A stretch of DNA of 64,000 bases from Acidobacteriota bacterium (GCA_019351995.1 JABBOD010000012.1:1-64000); one strand, 5' to 3'; counted from the stretch's first letter, positions 55,177 to 63,952 are shown. Numbers and translations: made by a program. The notes: generated from the sequence alone by a model not told the origin.

Positions 55177-55215
55177 CTGGTGGGGGCCGCCGCAGCGGCG
55201 GCGCCGCAAATAGCG

Positions 55216-55221
55216 GAGAAT
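55216..55221 (+). promoter_or_regulatory. Leaderless -10 element of dnaG
   Basis: GAGAAT ends six bases before ATG 55228. Confidence 0.45.
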
Positions 55222-55227
55222 CGGGGC

Positions 55228-57156
55228 ATGGCTGGCCTCATTCGCAGAAGCGACATCGACGAGGTCAGGTCGCGGATCAACTTGGCGGATGTCGTGGGCG
55301 ACTACGTCACGCTCAAGAATGCGGGCGTTGGCTCGCTGAAGGGTCTCTGCCCGTTCCACGAGGAGCGCAGCCCCAGTTTCCACGTGCGCCCCCAGGTCGG
55401 GTATTACCACTGCTTCGGCTGCGGAGAAGGCGGCGACGTCTTCACCTTCCTCCAGCGGATGGACCACGTCACCTTTTCCGAAGCGGTCGAGCGGATGGCC
55501 GCGCGGCTGGGCTACGAACTCCACTACGAGGACGGCGCGCAGGCCACCGAGCACGGCAACCGTGCCCGGTTGCTGGCGGCGAATGCCGCGGCGGAGAAGT
55601 TCTTCCAGGAGCAGCTGACGACGCCCGAGGCGCAGCTCGGCCGCGACTTCCTCGGGGAGCGCGGCTTCGATGCCGCCGCGGCCGCCCGCTTCGGCGTCGG
55701 CTTCGCGCCCAAGTCGTTCGACGCGCTCCGTGGTCACCTGACAGCTCAGGGTTTCACCGAGGCCGAGCTGGTGACGGCGGGATTGCTCAGCACCGGCGAT
55801 CGCGGCAACGCCTACGACCGTTTCCGCGGTCGATTGATCTGGCCGATCAGAGACATCACCGGTGCGACCGTCGGCTTCGGCGCCCGCAAGCTCCTGCCCG
55901 ACGATCAGGACAAGGGACCCAAGTACCTCAACACCCCCGACACCCCCGTCTACCACAAGAGCCAGGTGCTCTACGGTCTCGACCTCGCCCGCCGGGACAT
56001 CGCCAAGGGCAAGCAGGTAGTGGTCGTGGAGGGCTACACGGATGTCATGGCCTGCCACCTCGCGGGCGTCACCACCGCGGTCGCCACCTGCGGCACCTCC
56101 TTCGGTGTGGACCACATCAAGATCATCCGTCGAGTGCTCGGCGATGTCGCCAATGCGGACTCGACAGGAACCGGCGAGGTGATCTTCACCTTCGATCCGG
56201 ATGAAGCGGGCCAGAAGGCCGCGAGTCGCGCCTTCGCAGAAGAGCAGCGCTTCACGGCGCAGACCTTCGTTGCTGTCGCACCGGACAACCTCGACCCGTG
56301 CGACCTCCGGCGCGTGCGCGGAGATGCCGCGGTTCGCGCCCTGGTTGCGGCCCGTAAGCCGATGTTCGAGTTCATGATCCGGCGTCAGCTCGCCGGGCAG
56401 GACCTCGAGACCGTCGAGGGACGGGTCGCGGCGTTGCGCGCGGCTGCACCCGTGGTGGCGGGCATTCGGGACCGCTCGATGAGTATCGGATACGTCCGCA
56501 GTCTGGCTGGCTGGCTGGGCCTCGAGCCCGACGAGGTCGGCCGTGCCGTCAATGGCGCACGGGCTGCCGCGGCGCGCGTCCCCCAGCGAGACGAGGTGCG
56601 GAACGCCCAGGCCGCGTCAGTTGCGGAGGGTGGGGCTAGGAGTGGGGCGGCGGCGGTGGCTGACGCTCCGCCCGCTGTCCGCGAGTTCAGCCTCACCGAC
56701 TTGCCGGGCGACCCGGTTACCCGCGGGGAGAGCGAGGCGCTGATGGCAATGCTGCAGCGTCCCGATGCCGTCGGCCACGAACTCATGGCCCGGGCGATCC
56801 AGGTTCGGTTCAGCAATGCGACCCTCGCGGTGATCCGTGATGGGATCGCCGCCAGCATCGACCAGGCGAGCGCGCCGGGATGGATCGGCCGGCTCGCCGA
56901 GCAGGTGCCGTCGAGTTTTGTCACCCTGGTCACGCAGCTCGCGGTCGCGCCCATCCCTCAGCGCGCCGAGCAGGTCGACGCCTATTGCGAAGGCGTTGTC
57001 ACCGCGCTCGTTGATCGTGATCTGCTGCGCCAGAAGGCCGAAGTGCTCGGCGCGATGCAGCGCGCGAAGGCCGAAGGCGACCAGGGGCGCTGGGATCGGC
57101 TGAGCCGCGAATCCGCCGCGTTGGAGACGGAGCGGCGGCAGCTCCGCAAGGAGTGA
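55228..57156 (+). CDS. dnaG: DNA primase
   Basis: 642 aa. The N-terminal CHC2 zinc finger (GLCPFHEERSPSF, then YYHCFGCGEGGDVF) comes first. The catalytic core follows, with the TOPRIM Glu in VVVEGYTDVMACH and the Asp pair in FTFDPDEAGQKAA. The C-terminal DnaB-interacting region is present, preceded by a Gly/Ala-rich linker. It makes RNA primers at the fork. ATG 55228 is set by the MAGLIRRSDIDEVR family start; the open frame upstream covers the repeats. Confidence 0.96.
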   Translation: MAGLIRRSDIDEVRSRINLADVVGDYVTLKNAGVGSLKGLCPFHEERSPSFHVRPQVGYYHCFGCGEGGDVFTFLQRMDHVTFSEAVERMAARLGYELHYEDGAQATEHGNRARLLAANAAAEKFFQEQLTTPEAQLGRDFLGERGFDAAAAARFGVGFAPKSFDALRGHLTAQGFTEAELVTAGLLSTGDRGNAYDRFRGRLIWPIRDITGATVGFGARKLLPDDQDKGPKYLNTPDTPVYHKSQVLYGLDLARRDIAKGKQVVVVEGYTDVMACHLAGVTTAVATCGTSFGVDHIKIIRRVLGDVANADSTGTGEVIFTFDPDEAGQKAASRAFAEEQRFTAQTFVAVAPDNLDPCDLRRVRGDAAVRALVAARKPMFEFMIRRQLAGQDLETVEGRVAALRAAAPVVAGIRDRSMSIGYVRSLAGWLGLEPDEVGRAVNGARAAAARVPQRDEVRNAQAASVAEGGARSGAAAVADAPPAVREFSLTDLPGDPVTRGESEALMAMLQRPDAVGHELMARAIQVRFSNATLAVIRDGIAASIDQASAPGWIGRLAEQVPSSFVTLVTQLAVAPIPQRAEQVDAYCEGVVTALVDRDLLRQKAEVLGAMQRAKAEGDQGRWDRLSRESAALETERRQLRKE

Positions 57157-57203
57157 AAATTGTGAGACACCTTCGAATCGGGCAAACGCCTGACTGAGGG
57201 GGT

Positions 57204-57209
57204 TAGGCT
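57204..57209 (+). promoter_or_regulatory. -10-like element before the solute-binding protein gene
   Basis: TAGGCT lies 26 bases before ATG 57236, inside a short GGGG/CCCC hairpin. Confidence 0.3.
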
Positions 57210-57235
57210 CCCCGCACTACAGGGGGCTCGATCAC

Positions 57236-58807
57236 ATGAGCAAGGCATCGAAACGATTCCGGATATCGGGGGCCATGGTCGTTCTCGGCGTTCTGATGAT
57301 CGCGGGCTGTGCATCACTGCCGACGTCCAGTGAACCGGACACGATCGTCGTCGGAATGGCCCAGCCGTTCGGGTCGCTCGATCCCGCTGGTTCTCTCGCC
57401 GACGGATCCACCACCTTGCAGACACAGGTTTTCGGCCGGCTGATGGCGTCGACACTCGGGGGAGGCACGGTCCGGCCCGAGCTGGCAGACACCGCGCGGT
57501 TCACGACCCCGACGGAGTTCACGGTCACACTGCGGCCCGGCCTGCGATTCGCCAATGGGGACCGCCTGACGTCGTCGGATGTGGTGTTCAGCATCCAGCG
57601 GCTGCGCGCCATCAAGGCACCGGGGAGCGCCGCATCCCTTCTCGGAAATCTCGCAAGCATCTCGGCACCCGACGATCACACTGTCGTGTTTCACCTGACG
57701 GTTTCGAACGACCAGACTTTTGCGCGGGTGCTGAGCACGGTCGCCGGAACGGTGGTCGACGCGCAGGACTTCTCGGCGCACGCGCTGACCACCAACCGGG
57801 CGATCATCGCCCGGCGCGCCTTCAGCGGCCGATACTTCATTGACAGCTACGCGCCGACCCTGATCACCCTCTCGATCAACGCGCAATACCACGGCGGGAG
57901 TGGCGCAGCGAAGTCGAAAATCGAGCTGAAGAGCTACAGCGACCCGCTGGCCATGCAACTGGACCTTCACGACGGTGTCATCGATGTTGCCGGTTCGGGG
58001 CTGACAAGTGACGACATCGCGCGCGTGAACGTCGATTCACGGTTGCGGTCGGTGGATCAGCCGGGTTTGCAGATTCGTGCCATCGTCTTCGACGCGGCCG
58101 CGATGCCTTTCGGTTCGGCGCAACCGGACGCGAGCCCTCTGCGTGCACTGGCCGTGCGGCGCGCCGTCGCCGAGCTCGTCGATCGCTCGGCGCTGTCGGC
58201 GCCCGTCAATGGCGATGCCGTCGCGCCGCTCTACTCCTACGTTCCCGACGGGGTCGCATCACTCGCCACCGTGATGAAGTCGGGCGTTGGGAATGGGTCC
58301 GGGGCTCCGGCCCCTGACCAGGCAGCTGCGATCCTCTTCGCGGCGAATGTCAAGACACCGGTGGCGCTGTCCCTGTTTCACGCGCAGGACCAAGCCTCGA
58401 GCAATGAGTTCGCACTGCTGAGAGCCCAGCTCCAGGCCGGGGGGTTGTTCGCGGTCACCAACGGCGCCCCTCCGTCGACCACGAAGGCGCCCGGAGCCTC
58501 GGAGGTGATCTGGTCGCCGCCGATCGCCGACCCGGATCCCTACCTCCGGCAGGCGGTCAGCTGGTCGGCCAGCAGCCCCCCCGACGCGCGTGCGCAGCTT
58601 GACGCCGGCCTGGCCGCGGAGGTGGGCGATGCCGATCCGCTCGCCCGGCTCGCGCAACTGAACGCCGTGCAGGCCGAACTGTCGGCGCAACTCCTCGTGA
58701 TTCCGCTGCTCCGCGGGCTCCAGGTGGCTGCGACCGTCACGGGAATCCGCGGTCTGAGTTGGGACGGCTCATCGGCGCTCGTCTACGGTGGGCTGTACAG
58801 ATCCTGA
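57236..58807 (+). CDS. ABC transporter family 5 solute-binding lipoprotein
   Basis: 523 aa. The lipoprotein signal ends in the lipobox IAGC (Cys near residue 23). The SBP_bac_5 (oligopeptide/nickel-type) domain shows AQPFGSLDPAGSLADGS, FTVTLRPGLRFANGDRLTSSDVVFSIQRL and VRRAVAELVDRSAL. The ligand is probably a peptide or similar. It is followed by an ATPase but no permease genes, so the channel must be encoded elsewhere or is missing. Confidence 0.87.
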   Translation: MSKASKRFRISGAMVVLGVLMIAGCASLPTSSEPDTIVVGMAQPFGSLDPAGSLADGSTTLQTQVFGRLMASTLGGGTVRPELADTARFTTPTEFTVTLRPGLRFANGDRLTSSDVVFSIQRLRAIKAPGSAASLLGNLASISAPDDHTVVFHLTVSNDQTFARVLSTVAGTVVDAQDFSAHALTTNRAIIARRAFSGRYFIDSYAPTLITLSINAQYHGGSGAAKSKIELKSYSDPLAMQLDLHDGVIDVAGSGLTSDDIARVNVDSRLRSVDQPGLQIRAIVFDAAAMPFGSAQPDASPLRALAVRRAVAELVDRSALSAPVNGDAVAPLYSYVPDGVASLATVMKSGVGNGSGAPAPDQAAAILFAANVKTPVALSLFHAQDQASSNEFALLRAQLQAGGLFAVTNGAPPSTTKAPGASEVIWSPPIADPDPYLRQAVSWSASSPPDARAQLDAGLAAEVGDADPLARLAQLNAVQAELSAQLLVIPLLRGLQVAATVTGIRGLSWDGSSALVYGGLYRS

Positions 58808-58818
58808 AGCGGGGCGGC

Positions 58819-58824
58819 TAGGGT
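58819..58824 (+). promoter_or_regulatory. Leaderless -10 element
   Basis: TAGGGT ends six bases before GTG 58831. Confidence 0.5.
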
Positions 58825-58830
58825 CGAATC

Positions 58831-59625
58831 GTGTCAATGCGACCAGACCCCGGCATCGTTGTCCGAGCTGCTGACCTGTCGCTTGCCTACCGAGACGGCC
58901 GTGCCGCGGTCAGCGGGGTGAGCTTCGAGATCCCGTCCGGCGGGATCCTGGGCGTCGTTGGCGAGGCAGGGTCCGGCAAGAGCACGCTGGCACGGGCCGT
59001 CGCGGCGCAGGTCCTTCCGGCCGAGCGTGAGGCTCCCCACATCACCGGCGGCCTCCTCGAGGTGCTCGGTCAGAAGCTTCGCAGCACCACATCCCGGCGG
59101 CTCGACCGGCTGTCGCTCAAGGTCGGCTACCTGCCCCAGGATGGCGGCTCCACGCTCGAACCGCACTTGACTGTCGGCGAGAATGTGGCCCAGCCCATCT
59201 ACCAGCGCGATCGCCGCTTCGACCGCCTGGAGGCCGGGGCTGCGGTCGCGACTCTGGTCGACGCCGTCCGCCTTCCGCTCGCGGTGATCAACAAGTACCC
59301 GCACGAACTCAGTCGCGGGCAGCGGCAGCGCATCGCGCTGGCGCGAGCACTCATCCTCGGACCAAGGCTCCTCGTCGCCGACGACCCGACGATGGGCGTT
59401 GACGTCCTCGTGCGCGGGCGCATCCTGACGGTCATCGCCGATCTGCAGCGTGAGCGCTCATTCTCGGCGCTGGTGATCGGGCACGATCTGCGTGAACTGC
59501 GCACCATGACCGAGCAGATCGCCATCATGCATGCCGGCCTCCTGGTGGGCTACGGGCAGGTCGATGATGTGCTGCGCGCACCGCTGCATCCGTACGTCGA
59601 ACGCCTGGCCGCGCTGCACGTGTAA
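58831..59625 (+). CDS. ABC transporter ATP-binding protein with atypical signature and Walker B
   Basis: 264 aa, peptide-transport (DppD/OppD-like) style. Walker A GEAGSGKST is intact. The signature reads LSRGQ instead of LSGGQ. Walker B is LLVADDPT, with Asp where the catalytic Glu normally follows. The H-loop (VIGHDLREL) is present. These changes resemble the degenerate half of asymmetric ABC dimers. It lies 23 bases after the solute-binding protein, with its own leaderless GTG start. No permease nearby. Confidence 0.85.
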   Translation: MSMRPDPGIVVRAADLSLAYRDGRAAVSGVSFEIPSGGILGVVGEAGSGKSTLARAVAAQVLPAEREAPHITGGLLEVLGQKLRSTTSRRLDRLSLKVGYLPQDGGSTLEPHLTVGENVAQPIYQRDRRFDRLEAGAAVATLVDAVRLPLAVINKYPHELSRGQRQRIALARALILGPRLLVADDPTMGVDVLVRGRILTVIADLQRERSFSALVIGHDLRELRTMTEQIAIMHAGLLVGYGQVDDVLRAPLHPYVERLAALHV

Positions 59626-59673
59626 CACCGGGCGCCACGACGGCGGACGGCAGGAGTCGCCTCGAAGATTTGC

Positions 59674-59679
59674 TAGGCT
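59674..59679 (+). promoter_or_regulatory. -10 element of tRNA-Asn
   Basis: TAGGCT, about 20 bases before the mature 5' end. Confidence 0.4.
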
Positions 59680-59699
59680 GGCGTGGCTGTTCGCAGCGA

Positions 59700-59772
59700 T
59701 CCTCCATAGCTCAATTGGCAGAGCAATCGGCTGTTAACCGATAGGTTCTTGGTTCGAGTCCAAGTGGGGGAG
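59700..59772 (+). tRNA. tRNA-Asn (anticodon GTT)
   Basis: 73 nt cloverleaf. Acceptor TCCTCCA pairs with TGGGGGA (one G-T pair), the D-arm is GCTC/GAGC, and the anticodon stem ATCGG/CCGAT holds loop CTGTTAA with anticodon GTT at 59733-59735. The T-arm CTTGG/CCAAG encloses TTCGAGT. The CCA end is not encoded. Confidence 0.97.
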
Positions 59773-59777
59773 CAAAA

Positions 59778-59810
59778 GCCCGAAATCATTGCGATTTTCG
59801 GGCCTTTTTT
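59778..59810 (+). terminator. Rho-independent terminator of tRNA-Asn
   Basis: Stem GCCCGAAATC (59778-59787) with GATTTTCGGGC (59793-59803, one bulged T), then CTTTTTT (59804-59810). Confidence 0.9.
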
Positions 59811-59897
59811 GCGGTGTCGATCCGCCTGATCTGCGAAGATCCTGGCTCTCGTGTCCGGCAGGGAATGCCGCAAGCCGTGATCAAGTTGCTGAAAGAC

Positions 59898-60146
59898 ATG
59901 AGCGAAAACATCACGATGTACGGTGCCGAATGGTGCGGGGACTGCCGCCGGTCCAAGCGACTCCTCGACAACATGAATGTTGCCTACGACTACGTGGATC
60001 TCGAGGCCGATGTCACCGGGGCCGACCGCGCCCAGGCCATCAGCGGTCGCACCAACATCCCCGTCATCGTCTTCCCTGACGGGAGCCATCTCGTGGAGCC
60101 CAGCGACGCGACGCTTCGCGAACGAGTCGTGGCCCTCCAGGGCTGA
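59898..60146 (+). CDS. Mycoredoxin / glutaredoxin-like protein
   Basis: 82 aa. ITMYGAEWCGDCRRSKRLLD places the active site CGDC at C13/C16. VAYDYVDLEADV and the TNIPVIVFPDG cis-Pro loop complete a mycoredoxin-type fold. In actinobacteria such proteins use mycothiol to reduce mixed disulfides. ATG 59898 fits the family start, although only GAAAG two bases upstream resembles a ribosome site. Upstream in-frame starts add residues not typical of the family. Confidence 0.85.
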   Translation: MSENITMYGAEWCGDCRRSKRLLDNMNVAYDYVDLEADVTGADRAQAISGRTNIPVIVFPDGSHLVEPSDATLRERVVALQG

Positions 60147-60162
60147 GATCCCGGCGGGTTCT

Positions 60163-60498
60163 TCAGCCCTTTTCGCCGGTGCCGAGTGCGCGCGACCCGC
60201 GGATGGCGCCTGCGATGAGTCCCACGATGACAACTCCGGCGGTGATCAAGATCGTGGTGGTGGTGTCCAGATGGGGAACGACTGTCGCGATGACCGCGAT
60301 CACGGCGGTGATGATTGTCGCGACAATCATGGGCAAGACGGCTGCCTGATGACCCGTCTGCCAGGCCTCGTCAGAAGAGAAGAACGCGGGAATCCGGATG
60401 CCGACCCAGGGGTTTCGACGAATGCGTCCCCGTCCGCAGAGCACGGCTAGTACGGTCGCCGCTGCGGAGACAAGCGTGAGGATCCAAACGCTGAACAT
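60163..60498 (-). CDS. SdpI family membrane protein
   Basis: 111 aa with about three membrane helices. RIRRNPWVGIRIPAFFSSDEAWQTGHQAA is the SdpI/YfhL-type conserved loop. In Bacillus, SdpI gives immunity to a killing peptide, but most homologues are uncharacterised. ATG 60498 has TACTAT six bases upstream on the minus strand (plus coordinates 60505-60510), so leaderless. Convergent with mycoredoxin. Confidence 0.82.
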   Translation of the reverse strand: MFSVWILTLVSAAATVLAVLCGRGRIRRNPWVGIRIPAFFSSDEAWQTGHQAAVLPMIVATIITAVIAVIATVVPHLDTTTTILITAGVVIVGLIAGAIRGSRALGTGEKG

Positions 60499-60504
60499 GT
60501 CTCG

Positions 60505-60510
60505 ATAGTA
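60505..60510 (-). promoter_or_regulatory. Leaderless -10 element of the SdpI-like gene
   Basis: TACTAT on the minus strand ends six bases before the ATG at 60498. Confidence 0.55.
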
Positions 60511-60545
60511 CGCACTCCAGAGATTGCACGGCCACGCGCATCCCA

Positions 60546-60551
60546 TACACT
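60546..60551 (+). promoter_or_regulatory. Leaderless -10 element
   Basis: TACACT ends six bases before ATG 60558. Confidence 0.55.
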
Positions 60552-60557
60552 TTCCGG

Positions 60558-61424
60558 ATGGAAACCGAAGGGGTCCCTGCGCCGGGTGGCGGCGCCGAGC
60601 TCTCGCCAGCGGATGCGGCCGAGCTGCTTCGACGTCACGAGGAGCTACGTGATCGGGCTGCCAGCCAGGGGCCCTCGCGGAGCTTTGCGCTGCTGACGCT
60701 CGCGACTGCCGTCATGGTGTCGTCGTATATGGCGGTCTACCTGTTGACATTGCGGTACCGTCCGGGCGGCGCGTCCACGTTGACGCTCGTGCTGGTCATT
60801 CCTGCCCTGATATTCAGCCCGCTCCTCAGCGGTGCACGGGAGCGGTTCGCGGTCCGCCGCCGGCGACCGGGTCCCCTCTATTGGGCGGGCAATGGTCTTC
60901 TCCTCGCCGCGTTCATCGTCCTAGGGGGCCTCAGCATCGCCGGGGTCGGCTACCCCTGGTGGCTGGCGCTTGCGCTTCCCGGCGCGGCGTTCGTCACGCT
61001 CGCATCCAGGCCCGTGCGACGCCTGCTCAGCGAGACGACCCCGAAGTCCGAGCGGTGGCAGAACCACCCGCTGACCGGTTCCGCTCGGAGGGTGACCGTG
61101 GCGATCGGGGTCATGACCGGGCTGATCGCCGCGACCAGCACCTGGCGTTGGTTCTCGATCGTGTTCATGGCGGCCATGCTGCTGCTGCTCGCCATGGGGT
61201 GGATGCCTCGGTGGGGTCTTCCGCGCACCGGTTACGAGTGGGGTCCGATTCACTGGGCCTCGTTCGCAGTCGTCACGACAGCGATGTTCCTGCTGGTGAT
61301 CCTTTTCTCGGTGACCGCCTGGGACACCACCCCGGTCAGCGTGGGCGCAGGTGCCGGGGTCTTCGTGGTGATGCTCGCCGTCGCGTTCCTTCCCGCTCGG
61401 GCGCAGCACGGCTCGTCCGACTGA
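60558..61424 (+). CDS. Hypothetical membrane protein, 288 aa
   Basis: The acidic N-terminal region (about 40 residues, ADAAELLRRHEELRD helical) is followed by about seven or eight membrane helices with short basic loops (RERFAVRRRRPG). I do not recognise the family. It lies directly upstream of a small HTH regulator with no intervening base (TGA then ATG), and PadR/MarR-like regulators often sit beside membrane proteins they control. Confidence 0.75.
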   Translation: METEGVPAPGGGAELSPADAAELLRRHEELRDRAASQGPSRSFALLTLATAVMVSSYMAVYLLTLRYRPGGASTLTLVLVIPALIFSPLLSGARERFAVRRRRPGPLYWAGNGLLLAAFIVLGGLSIAGVGYPWWLALALPGAAFVTLASRPVRRLLSETTPKSERWQNHPLTGSARRVTVAIGVMTGLIAATSTWRWFSIVFMAAMLLLLAMGWMPRWGLPRTGYEWGPIHWASFAVVTTAMFLLVILFSVTAWDTTPVSVGAGAGVFVVMLAVAFLPARAQHGSSD

Positions 61425-61727
61425 ATGGTGCACCCACGTCATCGCCTCGACGAGGCCTTCCAAACTCCCATCCGGTTCTCGCTCATGGCCGCGCTGGAAA
61501 GCAACACCGACCTGGACTTCCAACTTCTGCGTGACCTGCTGGAAGCGGATGACTCGGTGCTGAGCAAGTCCATCGCCCACCTGGACAAAGCCGGCTACGT
61601 CCGCGTCACCAAGGGTCTCGTCGGCACGCGACCCAGAACCTGGGTCCAGTCGACAGCCAAAGGTCACAACGCCTACCGCGCCCACCTCCGTGCTCTTCGA
61701 GACATCACCGACGGCGAGTTCGGGTGA
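61425..61727 (+). CDS. Winged-helix transcriptional regulator, MarR/ArsR-like
   Basis: 100 aa. FQTPIRFSLMAALESNTDLDFQLLRDLLEADDSVLSKSIAHLDKAGYV is a compact winged helix in which DSVLSKSIAHLDKAG is the recognition-helix region. The basic wing is RVTKGLVGTRPRTWV. No effector domain. It starts at the base after the upstream stop, so translation is coupled. It probably regulates the membrane-protein gene and/or the following ABC pair. Confidence 0.85.
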   Translation: MVHPRHRLDEAFQTPIRFSLMAALESNTDLDFQLLRDLLEADDSVLSKSIAHLDKAGYVRVTKGLVGTRPRTWVQSTAKGHNAYRAHLRALRDITDGEFG

Positions 61728-61774
61728 CCGTCGACTCACGGTGACTTTTCTTCGACTCAGGCGAACTCTGCCGT

Positions 61775-61780
61775 TAGGGT
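61775..61780 (+). promoter_or_regulatory. Leaderless -10 element of the NatA-type ATPase gene
   Basis: TAGGGT ends seven bases before GTG 61788. It argues for GTG 61788 over GTG 61779, which would lie on the hexamer. Confidence 0.5.
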
Positions 61781-61787
61781 GGGCGTC

Positions 61788-62702
61788 GTGACTGTTCGTC
61801 CCATCATTGAAGTAAGCCACTTCCGCATGGATTTTGCCGCACGAACGGTGATCAGCGACCTGTCGTTCGACGTGAAACGCGGGGAGACGTTCGGGTTCTT
61901 GGGCAGTAACGGGTCCGGGAAGACCACGACTCTCCGGGCGCTGCTCGGCATCTACCGCCCGACCTCTGGGCGGCTGCTGATCGATGGGGAGCCCTTCAAG
62001 CCCGAGTTGGCGCACCGGCTCGGCTACCTCCCCGAGGAGCGCGGGCTGTACAAGAAGGAATCCGTCATCGACGTGATGACCTACTTCGGGCGGCTGAAGG
62101 GTCTGGGCAAGCTCGAGTCGCATCGGTGGTCGATGGAGTACCTCGATCGAGTCGATATCGGGGATAAGGCCAAGATGCGGGTCGACAAGTTGTCCGGTGG
62201 GCAGCAGCAGAAGGTGCAACTCGGAGTGACCATCATGAACCAGCCCGAGTTGCTGATTCTGGATGAGCCGACCAAGGGATTCGATCCGGTGAACCGGCGA
62301 CTGCTGATGAGCATCATCGATGAGCAGCGCGCCGGCGGCGCGACGGTGCTCATGGTGACACATCAGATGGAAGAGGTCGAACGCCTGTGCGACCGCATCA
62401 TCCTCTTGAAAGACGGAAGCGCCAGGGCGTACGGGACGGTCGCGGAGGTGCAGGCCCAGTTCGGTGACCTCACCGTCGCCGTCGATCACGTCGGCGCTGC
62501 GGTGCCGTCATCGGCGCATTATGAGCTTCTCGATACTGAAAACGGACATGCGACGTTGGGCGTCCAGAACGGCGCCGATCTTGCCGCGATTCTGCGCGGT
62601 CTGATGGATGCCGGGGTGACGGTCACACGCTTCGAGCCTCAGCGGAAGTCGTTGGACGACATCTTCGTCGAGGTCTACGGTTCCGACGAAGGGGAGCAGT
62701 GA
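61788..62702 (+). CDS. ABC-2 type transporter ATP-binding protein (NatA-like)
   Basis: 304 aa. Walker A is GSNGSGKTT, signature LSGGQQQK, Walker B LLILDEPTKGFDP, and the H-loop is in VLMVTHQMEEVE. A C-terminal DUF4162-like extension (ILRGLMDAGVTVTRFEPQRKSLDDIFVEVY) is present. It powers export with the next gene. Its stop overlaps the permease start by 4 nt (GTGA). Confidence 0.92.
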   Translation: MTVRPIIEVSHFRMDFAARTVISDLSFDVKRGETFGFLGSNGSGKTTTLRALLGIYRPTSGRLLIDGEPFKPELAHRLGYLPEERGLYKKESVIDVMTYFGRLKGLGKLESHRWSMEYLDRVDIGDKAKMRVDKLSGGQQQKVQLGVTIMNQPELLILDEPTKGFDPVNRRLLMSIIDEQRAGGATVLMVTHQMEEVERLCDRIILLKDGSARAYGTVAEVQAQFGDLTVAVDHVGAAVPSSAHYELLDTENGHATLGVQNGADLAAILRGLMDAGVTVTRFEPQRKSLDDIFVEVYGSDEGEQ

Positions 62703-63952
62703 TCGTGGCTCAACACAACATCCGGACCGTCATCTGGTTCGAGGTCGGTCGCAACGTCACGAAGCCACGTTTTTGGATCATCACCCTCATCGTCCCCGTG
62801 GCACTGATGGTGGTGTTCGCTCTGGTGTTCCTGTCGAGCAGCTCAACAGACGCCGCCAGCTCGGCGCAGAAGAACGCCCACATCACGTTCCAGTACCGCG
62901 ATCTCTCGGGCATCGTCGACCCTGCCACGGCGAGCAAGTTCGGCGGCACCGCGACAAGCGACGCGACGGCTGCAATCGCCGCCGTGAAGGCCGGAACGAG
63001 TCAGGCGTTCTTCGACTACCCCGCCGACCCTGCGACACAGCACATCAAGGTTTACGGCGCAGACAAGGACATCTTTGGCAACGGCGTCTACGCGTCCGTC
63101 GCCACCTCACTCCTGCAGCTCAGCGCCCAAGAGAAGATCAACTCACCACAGCTCGTCAACATCGCCAGTGGCAACCTCAACACCACCAGCGTCACCTACC
63201 GCGACGGTCACACGGCTGCCGGCATTAACGGGGTGATCGCGCCCATGCTCTATCTGGTTGCCTTCTATCTGGTGATCCTGCTCCTGGGCAATCAGATGCT
63301 CGCGTCGACCCTGGAGGAGAAGGAGAACCGCGTCACGGAGATGATCCTCACGACGATCAACCCGACATCGCTGATTCTGGGCAAGATCGTTGCGCTGTTT
63401 GTCGCCGGTCTCCTGCAGATTGTGGTGTTCGCGGTGCCTCTTGCGGTGGCGTATGCCCTCTTCCGGAAGCAGTTGAACATCCCGACCCTGGACCTCAGCA
63501 ACCTCGTCCTCGACCCGCAACAGATGATCATCGGCGCACTCATCCTGATCGGCGGATTCGCCCTCTTCACCGGCACACTTGTCGCGTTGGGAGCGATCAT
63601 GCCGACCGCGAAGGATGCCGGCCCCATTTTTGGCGTCCTGATGATCCTGATCTTCATCCCCTTTTACATCGTCACCCTGATCATTTCGGACCCCACTGCG
63701 CCGATCGTCCAAACCTTCTCCTGGTTCCCGTACTCGGCGCCGGTGACGGCGCTCCTCCGCAACGCATTCGGAGTGCTTCCGCTGTGGCAGGGAATCTCCA
63801 TCGCCGTGGAACTGCTCCTTCTCGCCGTGGTCGTGCTGCGGGTGGCGGTGCAGCTGTTCCGATACGGGTCGATCGAATACAGCCGACGAGTCTCCCTCGC
63901 CGATGCCTTCAGCCGAACCCCCCGCAGGCAGGCCTCGTCACCGCCACAGTGA
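62699..63952 (+). CDS. ABC-2 type permease (NatB-like)
   Basis: 417 aa. TM1 is near the N-terminus (FWIITLIVPVALMVVFALVF), followed by an extracellular domain of about 140 residues and five or six C-terminal helices. The conserved EKENRVTEMILTTINPTSLILGKI loop is typical of NatB/YhaP-type permeases (Na+ or antibiotic efflux). GTG 62699 is coupled to the ATPase; GTG 62705 is an alternative. Complete within the window. Confidence 0.9.
   Translation: MIVAQHNIRTVIWFEVGRNVTKPRFWIITLIVPVALMVVFALVFLSSSSTDAASSAQKNAHITFQYRDLSGIVDPATASKFGGTATSDATAAIAAVKAGTSQAFFDYPADPATQHIKVYGADKDIFGNGVYASVATSLLQLSAQEKINSPQLVNIASGNLNTTSVTYRDGHTAAGINGVIAPMLYLVAFYLVILLLGNQMLASTLEEKENRVTEMILTTINPTSLILGKIVALFVAGLLQIVVFAVPLAVAYALFRKQLNIPTLDLSNLVLDPQQMIIGALILIGGFALFTGTLVALGAIMPTAKDAGPIFGVLMILIFIPFYIVTLIISDPTAPIVQTFSWFPYSAPVTALLRNAFGVLPLWQGISIAVELLLLAVVVLRVAVQLFRYGSIEYSRRVSLADAFSRTPRRQASSPPQ

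Noticed and set aside
55072-55227. Extended N-terminus of dnaG through the tandem repeats
   Set aside because: The extension is low-complexity, encoded by repeats and lies upstream of the GAGAAT-N6-ATG start that matches the universal primase N-terminus.
59700-59772. tRNA-Asn as an integration site of a genomic island
   Set aside because: No integrase gene, no duplicated tRNA 3' end and no compositional break were seen nearby.
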